Shown one piece after another: positions 30,238 to 39,861 of a DNA stretch of 64,000 nt. The stretch covers positions 248,001 to 312,000 of the forward strand of contig NZ_FVZE01000002.1 in NCBI RefSeq assembly GCF_900168325.1. Reading direction: 5' to 3'. The stretch comes from Novosphingobium mathurense (GTDB lineage Bacteria; Pseudomonadota; Alphaproteobacteria; Sphingomonadales; Sphingomonadaceae). How positions within the stretch are numbered: the first letter of the stretch is position 1; each line of letters opens with the position of its first letter. The notes under the pieces are model-generated. The model saw only the letters and a program-made list of their open reading frames with translations. It searched no databases and was not told the origin of the DNA. Both the position numbers and the translations under genes were made by a program.

Positions 30238-31776
30238 ATGCTTCCCACGCGCAAAGCCTTCCGGGCCCTTGCCCCCTTGGTCGCGTTGACTCTGGGCGCC
30301 TGCAGTGGCTTCGACAATTCGACCCTGAACGTGGCGGTGATCGGGGAGCCGGACGATCCGTTCCAGTCCGGCAAGGAGGTGACCGCCTCCGGTCAGTTGA
30401 TTCGTGCCGCGACGGTCGAAGGGCTTGTCGCCTTCGACGAAAAGGGACGCGTGATTCCCGCACTGGCCGATCGCTGGATCGTGACCGACGACGGCCAGAG
30501 CTATATCTTCCGGTTGCGCGACGGGGATTGGGCCTCGGGAGATCCGATCTCGGCGGAGTCGGCAAAGAAGGCGCTCGATACGGCGCTGAAGTCCCTGCGG
30601 CGCAACACCTTTGCGCTCGACCTGGCCGGCATCGACGAAGTTCGCGTCATGGCGGGCCGGGTTGTCGAGATCCGTCTCGCTCGCCCGATGCCCTATCTGC
30701 TTCAGCTACTCGCCCAGCCTGAACTCGGGCTCTATGAGGACAAGCAGGGCAACGGCCCGATGCGGATGAAGAAGATCGGCGACGTTGCGCGGCTGACGCC
30801 GATCGATCCTTCGACGCTGGGCCTGCCGGAGATCCAGAACTGGGATAAGCGTACCCGCAACATCGACCTGCTCTCGCTCAGCGGTCCCGAAGCGGTTCAG
30901 CGCTTCAACGATGGCAAGACAGACCTCGTCCTGGGCGGACGGATCGAAGATTTCCCGCTGACCCGCTCGGTCGGCATCCTGCGCGGGACGATCCAGCTCG
31001 ATCCGGTGGTCGGCCTGTTCGGCTTGCAGGTCATGAACGACAGGGGTTTCCTGGCCGATCCGGCCAATCGCGAGGCGCTGGCCATGGCGATCGACCGGGA
31101 CGCGCTGATCGAGCAGTTCCGTCTCGGCGGCTGGAAGCCCACGACCCGGATCGTGACGCCCAGTCTCGACGGCGATCTCGGCACCATCGGTGAGCGCTGG
31201 AGCGAGCAATCGCTGGACGAGCGACGCGCCATCGCCGCCGCGCGCGTGCGCATCTGGCAGGCTTCCGCAAAGCAGGACGGCGACAGGGCCAAGCAGGCCG
31301 CCAAGGCCGGGGCCGCGCCCGGCCCCGGAGCGGCAGCCGGTCCGCAGATCAGCATCTGGCTGCCGCAGGGGGAAGGTTCCGACATTCTCCTCGAGAAGCT
31401 CGGCAACGATTTCGCGGCGATCGGGCTGCACCTCGAAAAGGCGGAAAGCGCAGACAGTGCGGATCTCACGTTGGTTGACGACGTCGCGCGCTATCCGCGC
31501 GCCGTCTGGTATCTTAACCACTTGTCCTGTCGTGCAAAATTCGGCCTGTGTTCGCAGGAGGCGGATGCGCGTGTCAGTGAGGCCCTGGCGGCGGCGACAC
31601 CGGAAGAACGCGCTGCGCTGATGACGGAGGCCGAGGCGGAACTGACTGCGGACAACGTCTATATTCCCTTCGGTTCACCGATCCGCTGGTCGCTGGTGCG
31701 CGGTAGCGTCGATGGCTTTGCGACCAACAGCTGGGGGTGGCATCCCTTGATGCCCCTGGCCTGGCTCCCCAGATAA
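30238..31776 (+). CDS. orphan ABC-type peptide/solute-binding lipoprotein (SBP_bac_5)
   Basis: A 512-aa protein from the ATG at 30238 with lipobox LTLGAC (lipidated Cys near 21). It is a family 5 solute-binding protein: LVAFDEKGRVIPALADRWIVTDDGQSYIFRLRDGDWASG is the standard opening, shown here by VIPALADRW and YIFRLRDGDW, and NREALAMAIDRDALIEQF is the usual hinge motif. A low-complexity insert (AAKAGAAPGPGAAAGP) interrupts the C-terminal lobe. No permease or ATPase genes are adjacent, so it may work with a distant transporter or as a periplasmic sensor. Confidence 0.85.
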   Translation: MLPTRKAFRALAPLVALTLGACSGFDNSTLNVAVIGEPDDPFQSGKEVTASGQLIRAATVEGLVAFDEKGRVIPALADRWIVTDDGQSYIFRLRDGDWASGDPISAESAKKALDTALKSLRRNTFALDLAGIDEVRVMAGRVVEIRLARPMPYLLQLLAQPELGLYEDKQGNGPMRMKKIGDVARLTPIDPSTLGLPEIQNWDKRTRNIDLLSLSGPEAVQRFNDGKTDLVLGGRIEDFPLTRSVGILRGTIQLDPVVGLFGLQVMNDRGFLADPANREALAMAIDRDALIEQFRLGGWKPTTRIVTPSLDGDLGTIGERWSEQSLDERRAIAAARVRIWQASAKQDGDRAKQAAKAGAAPGPGAAAGPQISIWLPQGEGSDILLEKLGNDFAAIGLHLEKAESADSADLTLVDDVARYPRAVWYLNHLSCRAKFGLCSQEADARVSEALAAATPEERAALMTEAEAELTADNVYIPFGSPIRWSLVRGSVDGFATNSWGWHPLMPLAWLPR

Positions 31777-31814
31777 GAGGCTGAGCACAGGCAACCAGAA
31801 GGAGTAGCCGAGCC

Positions 31815-32234
31815 TTGGCGACCGGAGAGAATACCGCGCGGCGCATGGACATGGAACTGCCGATCGGCACCGATCCGATGTCGATCCGCCGCCGTATCGA
31901 GGCGCTCGAACTGGTCCTCGAACGGGCCTTCGAAGTGCCCGGCATCCGCTACAAGGTCGGCCTAGACGCCATTGTCGGTTTCGTGCCCGTTCTGGGCGAC
32001 CTGATCGGCGCGGCGCTTGGCATGTACCTCGTCTGGGAAGCCCGCAACCTGGGCATGTCGAAGTGGCAATTGGCGCGGATGACCGCCAATGTCGGCGTCG
32101 ACACTGCGCTCGGCGCGGTTCCGCTGGTAGGCGATGCGTTCGACTTCGTGTTCCGTTCGAACAGCCGCAATCTGAGGATCATCCGCAAGCACCTCGACAA
32201 GCACCACCCGGAAACCCGGATCATCGAAGGTTGA
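31815..32234 (+). CDS. DUF4112 membrane protein
   Basis: A 139-aa DUF4112 protein. VPGIRYKVGLDAIVGFVPVLGDLIGAAL is the family core, followed by WEARNLGMSKWQLARMTANVGVDTALGAVPLVGDAFDFVFRSN, both partly hydrophobic. A TTG start at 31815 is supported by GAAGGAG about 10 nt upstream; an ATG at 31845 (MDMELPIG) is an alternative. The function is unknown. It is followed 8 nt later by a small lipoprotein gene. Confidence 0.85.
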   Translation: MATGENTARRMDMELPIGTDPMSIRRRIEALELVLERAFEVPGIRYKVGLDAIVGFVPVLGDLIGAALGMYLVWEARNLGMSKWQLARMTANVGVDTALGAVPLVGDAFDFVFRSNSRNLRIIRKHLDKHHPETRIIEG

Positions 32235-32242
32235 ACCGGGCC

Positions 32243-32452
32243 ATGCGCAGTCTCGTCCCGCTGATGGCCGTGCTGGCCCTTGCCGGATGCGGCAAGGGCG
32301 ACAACGATCCCGGCCCGGGCGGGGTGACCGTCGGCGAGGCCCGCGCCCTCGATCAGGCAGCGGAAATGCTTGATGAGCGCAGGCCTCCTGCGGCGGCACC
32401 GGAGTCGTCCGACGCTCCCTCAGAAGCGGCTACGTATGAGGTTGCCGAGTAA
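32243..32452 (+). CDS. small lipoprotein
   Basis: A 69-aa protein starting MRSLVPLMAVLALAGCGKGD: a lipoprotein signal with lipobox LALAGC (Cys16). The mature part is short, acidic and Pro/Ala-rich (VTVGEARALDQAAEMLDER). Similar tiny lipoproteins are common in sphingomonads. It is in the same direction as DUF4112 and 8 nt away, so probably co-transcribed. The function is unknown. Confidence 0.75.
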   Translation: MRSLVPLMAVLALAGCGKGDNDPGPGGVTVGEARALDQAAEMLDERRPPAAAPESSDAPSEAATYEVAE

Positions 32453-32541
32453 AGTAGGCGCCTGTTGCCGCGTTCCTGTCGAAGGGGGAAAGATGCGAGG
32501 TTGGCACATCTCGTAGCGCGCGAAGGGCAGACGTTACCTAT

Positions 32542-32952
32542 TCAGTCGAAGCTCACCTTGCCGCGCCCGGCCTTTACGGCGCCCCGGATCTTCTTGCCTT
32601 TGAGGCGCTGCGTCTTGCCGACCCGGTTCAGGCGGCTCTTGGCGCGCTTCTCGGGCAGCTGGTGCGCTTCGCGCAACAGCTCGGCCATGCGCTCGCGGGC
32701 ATCGGTGCGGTTGGCTTCCTGGGTGCGGAAAGTGCGTGCCGTCAACACCAGTTCGCCCCTGGCGGTCATTCGGCTTCCGGCAAGCTGCTTGAGCCGGGCG
32801 AAAACCGGCGGCGCAAGGCGCAGGGCGTAGACGTCGAGGCGCAGCTGGACCGCCGTCGCGACCTTGTTGACGTTCTGCCCGCCCGGCCCGGCCGAGGCGA
32901 TGAAGGTCTCGGTCACGAGGGCGTTGGCGCGCTCGACGACCGCTTCACTCAT
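32542..32952 (-). CDS. arfB: ArfB-type peptidyl-tRNA hydrolase (ribosome rescue)
   Basis: A 136-aa protein with the GGQ motif SAGPGGQNVNKVATAVQLRLD (about residues 23-44) of class I release factors and a basic C-terminal tail (KTQRLKGKKIRGAVKAGRGK) that enters the mRNA channel. ArfB (YaeJ) hydrolyses peptidyl-tRNA on stalled ribosomes. The ATG at 32952 lies 8 nt inside the end of the pseudouridine synthase gene; the upstream extension to 33156 lies in that gene and is rejected. Confidence 0.93.
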   Translation of the reverse strand: MSEAVVERANALVTETFIASAGPGGQNVNKVATAVQLRLDVYALRLAPPVFARLKQLAGSRMTARGELVLTARTFRTQEANRTDARERMAELLREAHQLPEKRAKSRLNRVGKTQRLKGKKIRGAVKAGRGKVSFD

Positions 32953-33643
32953 CGGCAGGGCCGATGTCTGCCGAGCCGGGGTCTGCAAATCCGGGGTCGA
33001 CGAAGCCGAGGGCCGCGAAATCGGCGGGAAGCGGAGCGACCGCGACGATGGGGTCTTTCTCGCCGCGCGGAACGGTGATCGCTGCGGCATGGAGCATCGT
33101 GCGACCGGCGCCTTTCTTGGTGCCGTAGACCGGATCGCCAAGCAGCGGCATGCCAAGGCCGGAGGCGGCGTGGACGCGGATCTGGTGGGTCCGGCCGGTC
33201 TCGGGGCGGAACTCCACGAGGGTCAGGCCGTCGCGGGTATCGAGTTTGCGCCAGTGCGTGACTGCCGGCTTGCCCTTGCGCGCCGGGATCATGCGCCAGC
33301 CGTCCTTGACCGTGCTCACTTTCGAGAGCGACAGGGCGATCGTACCCTCGTCCTCGGCCGGGACGCCGTCGACGATGCCTAGATAGCGCTTTTCCACCAG
33401 CCGTTCCTCGAATGCCGCGGCGAAGCGCTTGAGCGCCTTGGGGTTGCGGGCCAGCAGCAGGCAGCCGGAGGTGTCGCGGTCGAGGCGGTGGACGGGGATC
33501 GGCTCACGCTGGAAGCCCAGTTTGAGCGTGTCGATATAGTTGTCGAGGCTTACCCCGCCTGCGCGGGGGCGGTCGAGCGGCAGACCCGCAGGCTTGTCGA
33601 TGACAAGCGCTTCGCCGTCTTCGAAGAGAATTTCCAGTTCCAT
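32945..33643 (-). CDS. RluA-family pseudouridine synthase
   Basis: A 232-aa synthase without an S4 domain. The catalytic motif HRLDRDTSGCLLLA (Asp near residue 55) and RPETGRTHQIRVHAA, LGDPVYG are intact. It isomerises uridine in tRNA or rRNA; RluA-type subgroups cannot be told apart here. It starts MELEILFEDGEALVIDKPAG at 33643, 13 nt after the end of the aminotransferase gene. The C-terminus has a D/P/G-rich extra tail (VDPGFADPGSADIGPADE). Confidence 0.9.
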   Translation of the reverse strand: MELEILFEDGEALVIDKPAGLPLDRPRAGGVSLDNYIDTLKLGFQREPIPVHRLDRDTSGCLLLARNPKALKRFAAAFEERLVEKRYLGIVDGVPAEDEGTIALSLSKVSTVKDGWRMIPARKGKPAVTHWRKLDTRDGLTLVEFRPETGRTHQIRVHAASGLGMPLLGDPVYGTKKGAGRTMLHAAAITVPRGEKDPIVAVAPLPADFAALGFVDPGFADPGSADIGPADE

Positions 33644-33656
33644 CAGATGACTTCCA

Positions 33657-34823
33657 TCAGGCAAGCGCCTTCGCAATGCGGCGCAATGCCTCGGTGAGTT
33701 TGGCCTCGTCGGCGCCGAAGCTGATGCGGAAGCCGTCACGGCCGCCGAAGCCCGATGCCGGGACGATCGCGACGCCGTTTTCGAGGAGGTGGAGCGCAAG
33801 GCCGGTATCGTCGCCGAACCGCTGCATCAGCGGAGCGGCATCGACCATGCAGTAAAAGGCGCCGTCGGGCGTCGGGGTCGAAAGGCCGGGAATGGCGTTG
33901 ATCGCCGAGACCACCATGTCGCGGCGCGCGCGGAAGCGCTCGCACCACTCGGCCAGGAAATCCTGCGGGCCTTCGAAGGCGGCCACGGCAGCCGCCTGGC
34001 TGATCGAACAGGGGTTGCCCGAGGAATGCGACTGCAGCTTTTCCATCGCCCTGATCAGCCATTCCGGCCCGGCAGCCACGCCGATGCGGAAGCCGGTCAT
34101 CGCGTGGCTCTTGGATACGCCCGAGATCGTCAGGATACGGTCCGCAAGGTCCGGGCACAGGTTCGCCAGCGTCGCGTGCGGCTCGCCGGTGTAGTTGATC
34201 GGCGCGTAGATGTCGTCCGAGAGCACCATGACGCGCGGATTGCGGCGCAGGACCTCGCCGATGTTGCGTAGCATGTCGGCCGGATAATAGGCGCCGGTCG
34301 GATTGCCCGGGCTGTTGAGCAGCAGCCACTGCGTGCGCGGACCGATCTGCGCTTCGAGATCGGCGGCGGTGAAGCGGAAGTTGTTCTTTGCCGAAGTCTT
34401 GAGCGGCACGACGCTGCCGCCGGCGAAGCGGATGATCTCGGGATAGCTCACCCACCAGGGGCAGGGCACGATCACTTCCTCGCCTTCGCTGATCGTGGCG
34501 AGCAGGGCATGGAAGATCGCCTGCTTGCCGCCTGCACTGACCGTGACCTGCGAGGCAGGCACCGCGATGCCCAGGTCGCGCGCAAAGTGCAGCGCGGCGG
34601 CCTGCTTGAGCCGCGATGTGCCGCCAACCGCAGTGTACTTGGTGTCGCCCGCATCGAGCGCGGCCTTGGCGGCCTCGATCACGTGGGACGGGGTGGCGAA
34701 ATCGGGTTCGCCGACCGAAAGCGAGATGATGTCGACGCCCTGCTCGCGAAGCTGGATGGCGCGGTCTGTCATCGCCGTCGTCTGGGACGGGGCGATGCGG
34801 GAAAGGGCAAGGGATGTGTGCAT
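33657..34823 (-). CDS. class I/II PLP aminotransferase (aspartate aminotransferase type)
   Basis: A 388-aa fold-type I aminotransferase close to AspC/AatA of alphaproteobacteria: SVGEPDFATPSHVIEAAK, YTAVGGTSRLKQA, NSPGNPTGAYYP, the PLP Lys in SGVSKSHAMTGFRIG and the substrate Arg in GFRISFGADE. It transfers amino groups between aspartate and 2-oxoglutarate or related acids. The start overlaps the pabBC stop (TGATG at 34825-34821), so the two are coupled. Confidence 0.93.
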   Translation of the reverse strand: MHTSLALSRIAPSQTTAMTDRAIQLREQGVDIISLSVGEPDFATPSHVIEAAKAALDAGDTKYTAVGGTSRLKQAAALHFARDLGIAVPASQVTVSAGGKQAIFHALLATISEGEEVIVPCPWWVSYPEIIRFAGGSVVPLKTSAKNNFRFTAADLEAQIGPRTQWLLLNSPGNPTGAYYPADMLRNIGEVLRRNPRVMVLSDDIYAPINYTGEPHATLANLCPDLADRILTISGVSKSHAMTGFRIGVAAGPEWLIRAMEKLQSHSSGNPCSISQAAAVAAFEGPQDFLAEWCERFRARRDMVVSAINAIPGLSTPTPDGAFYCMVDAAPLMQRFGDDTGLALHLLENGVAIVPASGFGGRDGFRISFGADEAKLTEALRRIAKALA

Positions 34824-36643
34824 CAGGTGAGCAATCTAGCCGGAATGAGGCCGCGCAGGGCGTTGCCGATAAAGAAGCCACCGGCAAGATCGTCGAGCGT
34901 CAGCCTGGCTTCGACGGCCCGGCCTTCGTCGAGCAGCGAGCGCCGCAGGACGCCGGGCAGCAGGCCGAGATCGGCAGGAGGCGTCAGCAGCTTGCCGTCG
35001 CGCTCGACGAACAGGTTGGTGAAGCAGCCTTCGGTGACGAGGCCATCGTCGCGCAGGAAGATGGCTTCGTTCGCCCCGGCTTGCCGGGCCGCGGCAAGGC
35101 CGGCCTCGTAGAAACCGCGGTCGCTGGTCTTGTGGCGCAGGCGCCAGTCGCCGCTGTCGACGGGCATGCGCAGCACCGCGACCGTTGCCGGTTCGGGCAA
35201 GCTCTCGGTCACGTCTGCCAGTTCGAGCGCGTAGGCACCGCTGCGGGCCGCGACGAGACGCAGCTTGGCCGGTCGCTCGGCGTCGAAGCACAGCGCCTGG
35301 ATCGCATTGCGCACGGCGTGGCGATCGAAAGTGAAACCGAGCGCGGCGGCGCTCGCCTTGATCCGTTCCAGATGGAGTTCGAGCAGCGGAATGCCGTCTT
35401 CCGGCGTAAAGCGCATGGTCTCGATCAGATCGAAGCTCGCGGGCGAGTTTGTCCCACCCGAATGACGCGCTTCCGACTCTCGCACGAAACCCCCTTTGAT
35501 CAGGCATTCCCGCCACTCGGGAAGCGCTTGCGAATCGGCAACGATTGCCGATCCGACCCCTAGCACCGCTCTGCCCCCGCCATTTTCGCCGGGAGTGAGC
35601 CGCAAGGTGCGGATTGCCACATTAAACGCGGCATCGCCAGAGGGTTCGATCCGGCCGATCGAGCCGCAATACGGGCCCCGCACGTGGCGTTCGACTTGCG
35701 CGATCAGTTCCATCGCCCGGATCTTGGGCGCACCGGTGATCGAGCCGCAGGGAAACAGCGCGCGCAGCACGTCGACCGCGCCCTTGCCGGGGGCGAGCGT
35801 CGCGCCGACCGAGGATACCATCTGGTGAACGGTCGGGTAGGTCTCGATCGTGAAGGGATCTTCGACCCGGACCGACCCGGCCTCGGCCACGCGCGAAAGG
35901 TCGTTGCGCATGAGATCGAGGATCATGAGGTTCTCGGCGCGGTCCTTTTCGGAAGCCGCCAGTTCCGCGCGCAGGTGCTGGTCCTCGGTCTCGTCTCGGC
36001 CGCGCGGGCGCGTGCCCTTCATCGGCTTGACCCGGACAGAACCGCCCTTGAGCGAGAAGAACAGTTCGGGCGAAAAGCTCAGGATCCAGTGACTGCCGTC
36101 GTGGATCAGTCCGCCGTATCCGGCACCGGCGGCCGGGCGGATCGCGGCGTAGAGCGCGAAGGGATCGCCGCGCCACGGACCCTCCAGCGGCATCGTCAGG
36201 TTGGCTTGGTAGATGTCGCCGTCGCCGATCGCGCCATGCAGGGTGTCGAACGCCTGCTCATAGTCCCCGATCGCGACTTGGGGGTCGAGCGGACCGATCG
36301 CGGCGGCATCGTCCGGCGCACACGAGGCAAGCCAGGTCGGAACGTCTGCAGCGGGGATGGTCTCGTAGCCAGCGAAGACGCCGAACCATACGAGCGGTTC
36401 GGCAGAGCCCGTGCGTTCGGGAAGCAGCCCGGCGAGCCGCGGCTCCAGAGCAAGACCGGCCTCGTAGGCCATGTACCCGGCCAGGTGGCGGCCTTCGCGC
36501 TGCAGGGCTTCGAGGCGTTCCAGCGCGGGGGCGACATCCTGCGCCCGCCGCGCCTCGACGATTTCGAGCGGTTCGCGGTAGAGCCGGGCTGCGGCTGCGC
36601 CCAGGGTGCGGGCGTCATCTAGAAGGACGAATGGACGTGTCAT
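34823..36643 (-). CDS. aminodeoxychorismate synthase I / aminodeoxychorismate lyase fusion (PabBC)
   Basis: A 606-aa two-domain enzyme. Residues about 1-385 are PabB (chorismate-binding): PMKGTRPRGRDE, AENLMILDLMRNDLSRV, TVHQMVSSVGATL, FPCGSITGAPKIRAME. Residues about 400-606 are class IV PLP aminotransferase/ADC lyase: DLIETMRFTPEDGIPLLELHLERI and the Lys in WRLRHKTSDRGFYEAG, then NEAIFLRDDGLVTEGCFTNLF. Together they make p-aminobenzoate for folate. The glutaminase PabA/TrpG is not nearby. It is coupled to the aminotransferase gene downstream. Confidence 0.93.
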   Translation of the reverse strand: MTRPFVLLDDARTLGAAAARLYREPLEIVEARRAQDVAPALERLEALQREGRHLAGYMAYEAGLALEPRLAGLLPERTGSAEPLVWFGVFAGYETIPAADVPTWLASCAPDDAAAIGPLDPQVAIGDYEQAFDTLHGAIGDGDIYQANLTMPLEGPWRGDPFALYAAIRPAAGAGYGGLIHDGSHWILSFSPELFFSLKGGSVRVKPMKGTRPRGRDETEDQHLRAELAASEKDRAENLMILDLMRNDLSRVAEAGSVRVEDPFTIETYPTVHQMVSSVGATLAPGKGAVDVLRALFPCGSITGAPKIRAMELIAQVERHVRGPYCGSIGRIEPSGDAAFNVAIRTLRLTPGENGGGRAVLGVGSAIVADSQALPEWRECLIKGGFVRESEARHSGGTNSPASFDLIETMRFTPEDGIPLLELHLERIKASAAALGFTFDRHAVRNAIQALCFDAERPAKLRLVAARSGAYALELADVTESLPEPATVAVLRMPVDSGDWRLRHKTSDRGFYEAGLAAARQAGANEAIFLRDDGLVTEGCFTNLFVERDGKLLTPPADLGLLPGVLRRSLLDEGRAVEARLTLDDLAGGFFIGNALRGLIPARLLT

Positions 36644-36767
36644 GGTGCGTGTTTCGCCCCGCCTTTAGCCGCGCAATCGCCGGCTGGCAAAAACCCTCTC
36701 GCACTCGGGGAAATGCAGCCTTATCACTGGAGGCAGACTGGCGAAACAAGGGAGCCCGGGACCGGCA

Positions 36768-38366
36768 ATGAGCGATATCTTTCTGGGACTTGGTGCCGAT
36801 GGAAACCGACAGGCGCTGCGGCTGGGCAGGGCGAACCGCCATGGGTTGATCGCCGGAGCGACGGGCACCGGCAAGACGGTGACGCTCCAGACCATCGCCG
36901 AGCAGTTCTCCGCGCAAGGCGTGCCGGTGTTCATGGCCGATGTGAAGGGCGACCTTTCGGGTATCTCGATGCCGGGCAGCCCGACCTTCAAGCATGCCGA
37001 CAAGCTGGAGAGCCGGGCGAAGGAAATCGGCCTTGCCGATTATGCCTACTCCGACAATCCGGCGGTTTTCTGGGACATCTACGGCGAGCAGGGCCATCCG
37101 GTCCGCACCACGATCTCGGAAATGGGGCCGCTGCTGCTGGCGCGGCTGATGGATCTCAACGACACGCAGGAAGGCGTGCTCAACATCGTCTTCCGCTATG
37201 CCGACGAACAGGGTCTGCTGCTGCTCGACCTTGAGGACCTGCAGTCGATGCTGGCCTACACGGCTGAGAACGCGGCGGAACTCTCGGCAAAATACGGCAA
37301 TGTGACCAAGGCCAGCGTCGGTACGATCCAGCGACAGTTGCTGGCGCTGGACAGCCAGGGGGCGGCGCAGTTCTTTGGCGAACCGGCGCTGGAGATCCAG
37401 GACTTCATCCGCTGCGACGAGCAGGGGCGCGGCTATATCAATGTGCTGGCCGCCGACCGGCTGATGCGCAGCCCGAAGCTCTATGCGACGTTCCTGCTCT
37501 GGCTGCTGTCCGAACTGTTCGAGGCCATGCCCGAAGTCGGCGATCCGGAAAAACCCAAGCTGGTCTTCTTCTTCGATGAAGCGCACCTGCTCTTCGACGA
37601 TGCCCCCAAGGCCCTGCAGGACACCGTCGAGCAGGTTGTGCGCCTGATCCGTTCGAAGGGCGTGGGCGTCTATTTCGTGACCCAGAACCCGATCGACATT
37701 CCCGAGGACATTGCGGGGCAGCTGGGCAATCGCGTCCAGCATGCGCTGCGCGCCTTCACTCCACGCGACAAGAAGGCGATCAAGGCGGCTGCAGAGACCT
37801 TCCGGATCAATCCCGAGCTGGACGTCGAGGCCGCAATCACCGAGCTCAAGGTCGGCGAGGCGCTGGTCTCGACGCTCGACGGGGACGGCGCGCCCACTAT
37901 CGTCCAGCGCACGCTCATCGCCCCGCCCCGTTCACGCCTCGGTCCGGTGTCGGAGAAGGAGCGGGCGATCATTCAGTCGATCAGCCCGTGCGAGGGCAAG
38001 TACGATTCCCGCGTGGACCGGGAGAGCGCCGAGGAAGTGCTGGCCGCGAAAGCCGCGGATGCCGCCGTCACGGCCGAGGAAGTGGCCGAACGGGGCGAAG
38101 CCGAAGTCCGCAAGCGCGAAAGACGCAGCCCAAGCCTTTGGGACGGTTTGGGCGGCAAGGTCGCCAAGGCCGCTGCCGGTGCCGCCGCCGCCAGCGCCGG
38201 ATCGATCCTCGCCCAGACCCTGCAGGGCAAGAAGAGCCGGGCGAACCCCAAGGCGTCGGCCGCCAGCGCGGCGGCCGGTACGATCGGCAACACGATCGAG
38301 AAGGCCATCGGGATTCCGGGGATCGGCCGCTTCGCGCGCAACCTCATCGGTGGCCTGATGCGCTAG
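36768..38366 (+). CDS. HerA-like helicase/ATPase, DUF853
   Basis: A 532-aa ATPase. Walker A is [12 protein letters not shown] (residues about 29-40), Walker B is [17 protein letters not shown], and the arginine-rich sensor part is [34 protein letters not shown]. The family is HerA/FtsK-like hexameric translocases; the DUF853 subgroup is widespread and its role is not settled. The C-terminus has an Ala-rich segment ([15 protein letters not shown]). It is divergent from pabBC across 124 nt. Confidence 0.9.
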   Translation: MSDIFLGLGADGNRQALRLGRANRHGLIAGATGTGKTVTLQTIAEQFSAQGVPVFMADVKGDLSGISMPGSPTFKHADKLESRAKEIGLADYAYSDNPAVFWDIYGEQGHPVRTTISEMGPLLLARLMDLNDTQEGVLNIVFRYADEQGLLLLDLEDLQSMLAYTAENAAELSAKYGNVTKASVGTIQRQLLALDSQGAAQFFGEPALEIQDFIRCDEQGRGYINVLAADRLMRSPKLYATFLLWLLSELFEAMPEVGDPEKPKLVFFFDEAHLLFDDAPKALQDTVEQVVRLIRSKGVGVYFVTQNPIDIPEDIAGQLGNRVQHALRAFTPRDKKAIKAAAETFRINPELDVEAAITELKVGEALVSTLDGDGAPTIVQRTLIAPPRSRLGPVSEKERAIIQSISPCEGKYDSRVDRESAEEVLAAKAADAAVTAEEVAERGEAEVRKRERRSPSLWDGLGGKVAKAAAGAAAASAGSILAQTLQGKKSRANPKASAASAAAGTIGNTIEKAIGIPGIGRFARNLIGGLMR

Positions 38367-38436
38367 CACGATGCGGGGGCGGTTGCCCGCGTTTAGGTCG
38401 AGGCCCAGTCTGCGTTAGGTCCGATCGGTGCCGCGC

Positions 38437-39861
38437 TCAGCTCACCGGAATGGCGATCCGCGCGCTGAGACCTTCGACAGTGTCGTTGGCAGAGCGGCGG
38501 TTGGACAGGCTGAGGGCGCCACCGTGCTGTTCGGCAATGGCGCGGGCCAGCGCCAGGCCGAGGCCGGCGCCGCCGGTCAGCGAATTGCGGGAAGGATCGC
38601 CGCGCGTGAAGGGGTCCATCATCGCGTCGATGGTGTCTTCCGGAATGCCCGGGCCTTCGTCCTCGATCCGGATGACGGCGAGGTTGCCCTCGCGCTTGAG
38701 CGAGACGCTCGCCCTTTCTCCGTAGCGCAGGGCATTGTCGATCAGGTTGCGCATGGCGCGACGCAGCCAGGTCGATCGCAGTTCGAGGACGATGCGCTCA
38801 CTGTCGGCCAGCTCGACCGGATCGCCAAGATCCTCGTATTCCTCGACCACCGAGGCGACCAGGGCGGAAAGCTCGGTGCGTTCGCGCGGGTCGCTGGGCC
38901 TGCCGACGCGGGCGAGCGAGAGGATGTCGTCCAGCGTGCGCACGATGTCCTCGATGGTCATGGCCATACGGGAGCGTTCGCCTTCGTCCTGTACCGATTC
39001 GATGCGAACGCGCAGGGCGGCAAGCGGAGTCTTGAGATCGTGGCCGATGGCGCCGAGCATGACGTCCTTTTCATCGAGCATGGCGGCAATGCGCGCCTCC
39101 ATGGCATTGTGGGCGACGATCAGGCGGCGCATGTCCTCAGGGCCCGATGGCTGGAGCTGTCCGTCGGCGTCCTGCGTCATGGAAAAGCGCTCGACGCGGT
39201 TGGTCAGGGCGGCAAGCGGGCGCGTGATCCGGCGCAGGATCAGGGCCACCGCGCCGACCAGCACCACGTAGATGAACAGGGTCTGCAGAACGATCGGTAT
39301 GAGCAGGATGTTCATGGCGCGAGGCGTGCGCACCCTTACGATCATCCAGTTGTCGCGCTGCTTGGGCCTGACTGCGACGACCAGCAGGTGGTCGTCCATC
39401 GACTTGGCGATTTCCTCCGGTTCCAGATGATGGGCGCGGCCGCGCATGACCATGCCCAGGCGCGCGATCGGGTCCTGGCCGACCGCGCGATGAACGACGA
39501 TGATGTCCGATTCGGGAAAGTCCTGATCATGCAGGATTTCGTGCAGTCGCTCCTGTGCGCGTTCGTCACGGATTTCGCGTGCATCGATGGGAAGCTGCGT
39601 CGAGAACTCGAGGGGAAAGCCACGCGGAGGAGGACCGCCGAATGGCGCGTCCTCCTGTTTGCGCAACTTGCGTGCGACCCATTGCGGCCCCCGCGTTTCG
39701 GCGATGAGGCGGAAGGCGGCGGCATTGAGCATGCCGGTTTCGTAGCCTTCGCGCTGGGCGCGATAGACGAGCACGGCGCCAAGCCCCTGAACGAGCAGCA
39801 GGGCCACGGCCACGGCCATGAGCATCTGGCCCATCAGGCTGCGGGGCTGGAGGAACTTCAT
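38437..39861 (-). CDS. sensor histidine kinase with HAMP domain
   Basis: A 474-aa EnvZ-like kinase: TM1 (about 10-32), periplasmic region (about 33-195) including the Pro/Gly motif GGPPPRGFPLEFST, TM2 (about 197-218), HAMP, H-box AIGHDLKTPLAALR, N-box NLIDNALRYG, G1 DEGPGIPED and G2 GGAGLGLALA. The ligand is unknown. It overlaps the response regulator gene by 4 nt (ATGA), so the two are translationally coupled. The EF-hand gene lies just upstream of the pair. Confidence 0.94.
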   Translation of the reverse strand: MKFLQPRSLMGQMLMAVAVALLLVQGLGAVLVYRAQREGYETGMLNAAAFRLIAETRGPQWVARKLRKQEDAPFGGPPPRGFPLEFSTQLPIDAREIRDERAQERLHEILHDQDFPESDIIVVHRAVGQDPIARLGMVMRGRAHHLEPEEIAKSMDDHLLVVAVRPKQRDNWMIVRVRTPRAMNILLIPIVLQTLFIYVVLVGAVALILRRITRPLAALTNRVERFSMTQDADGQLQPSGPEDMRRLIVAHNAMEARIAAMLDEKDVMLGAIGHDLKTPLAALRVRIESVQDEGERSRMAMTIEDIVRTLDDILSLARVGRPSDPRERTELSALVASVVEEYEDLGDPVELADSERIVLELRSTWLRRAMRNLIDNALRYGERASVSLKREGNLAVIRIEDEGPGIPEDTIDAMMDPFTRGDPSRNSLTGGAGLGLALARAIAEQHGGALSLSNRRSANDTVEGLSARIAIPVS

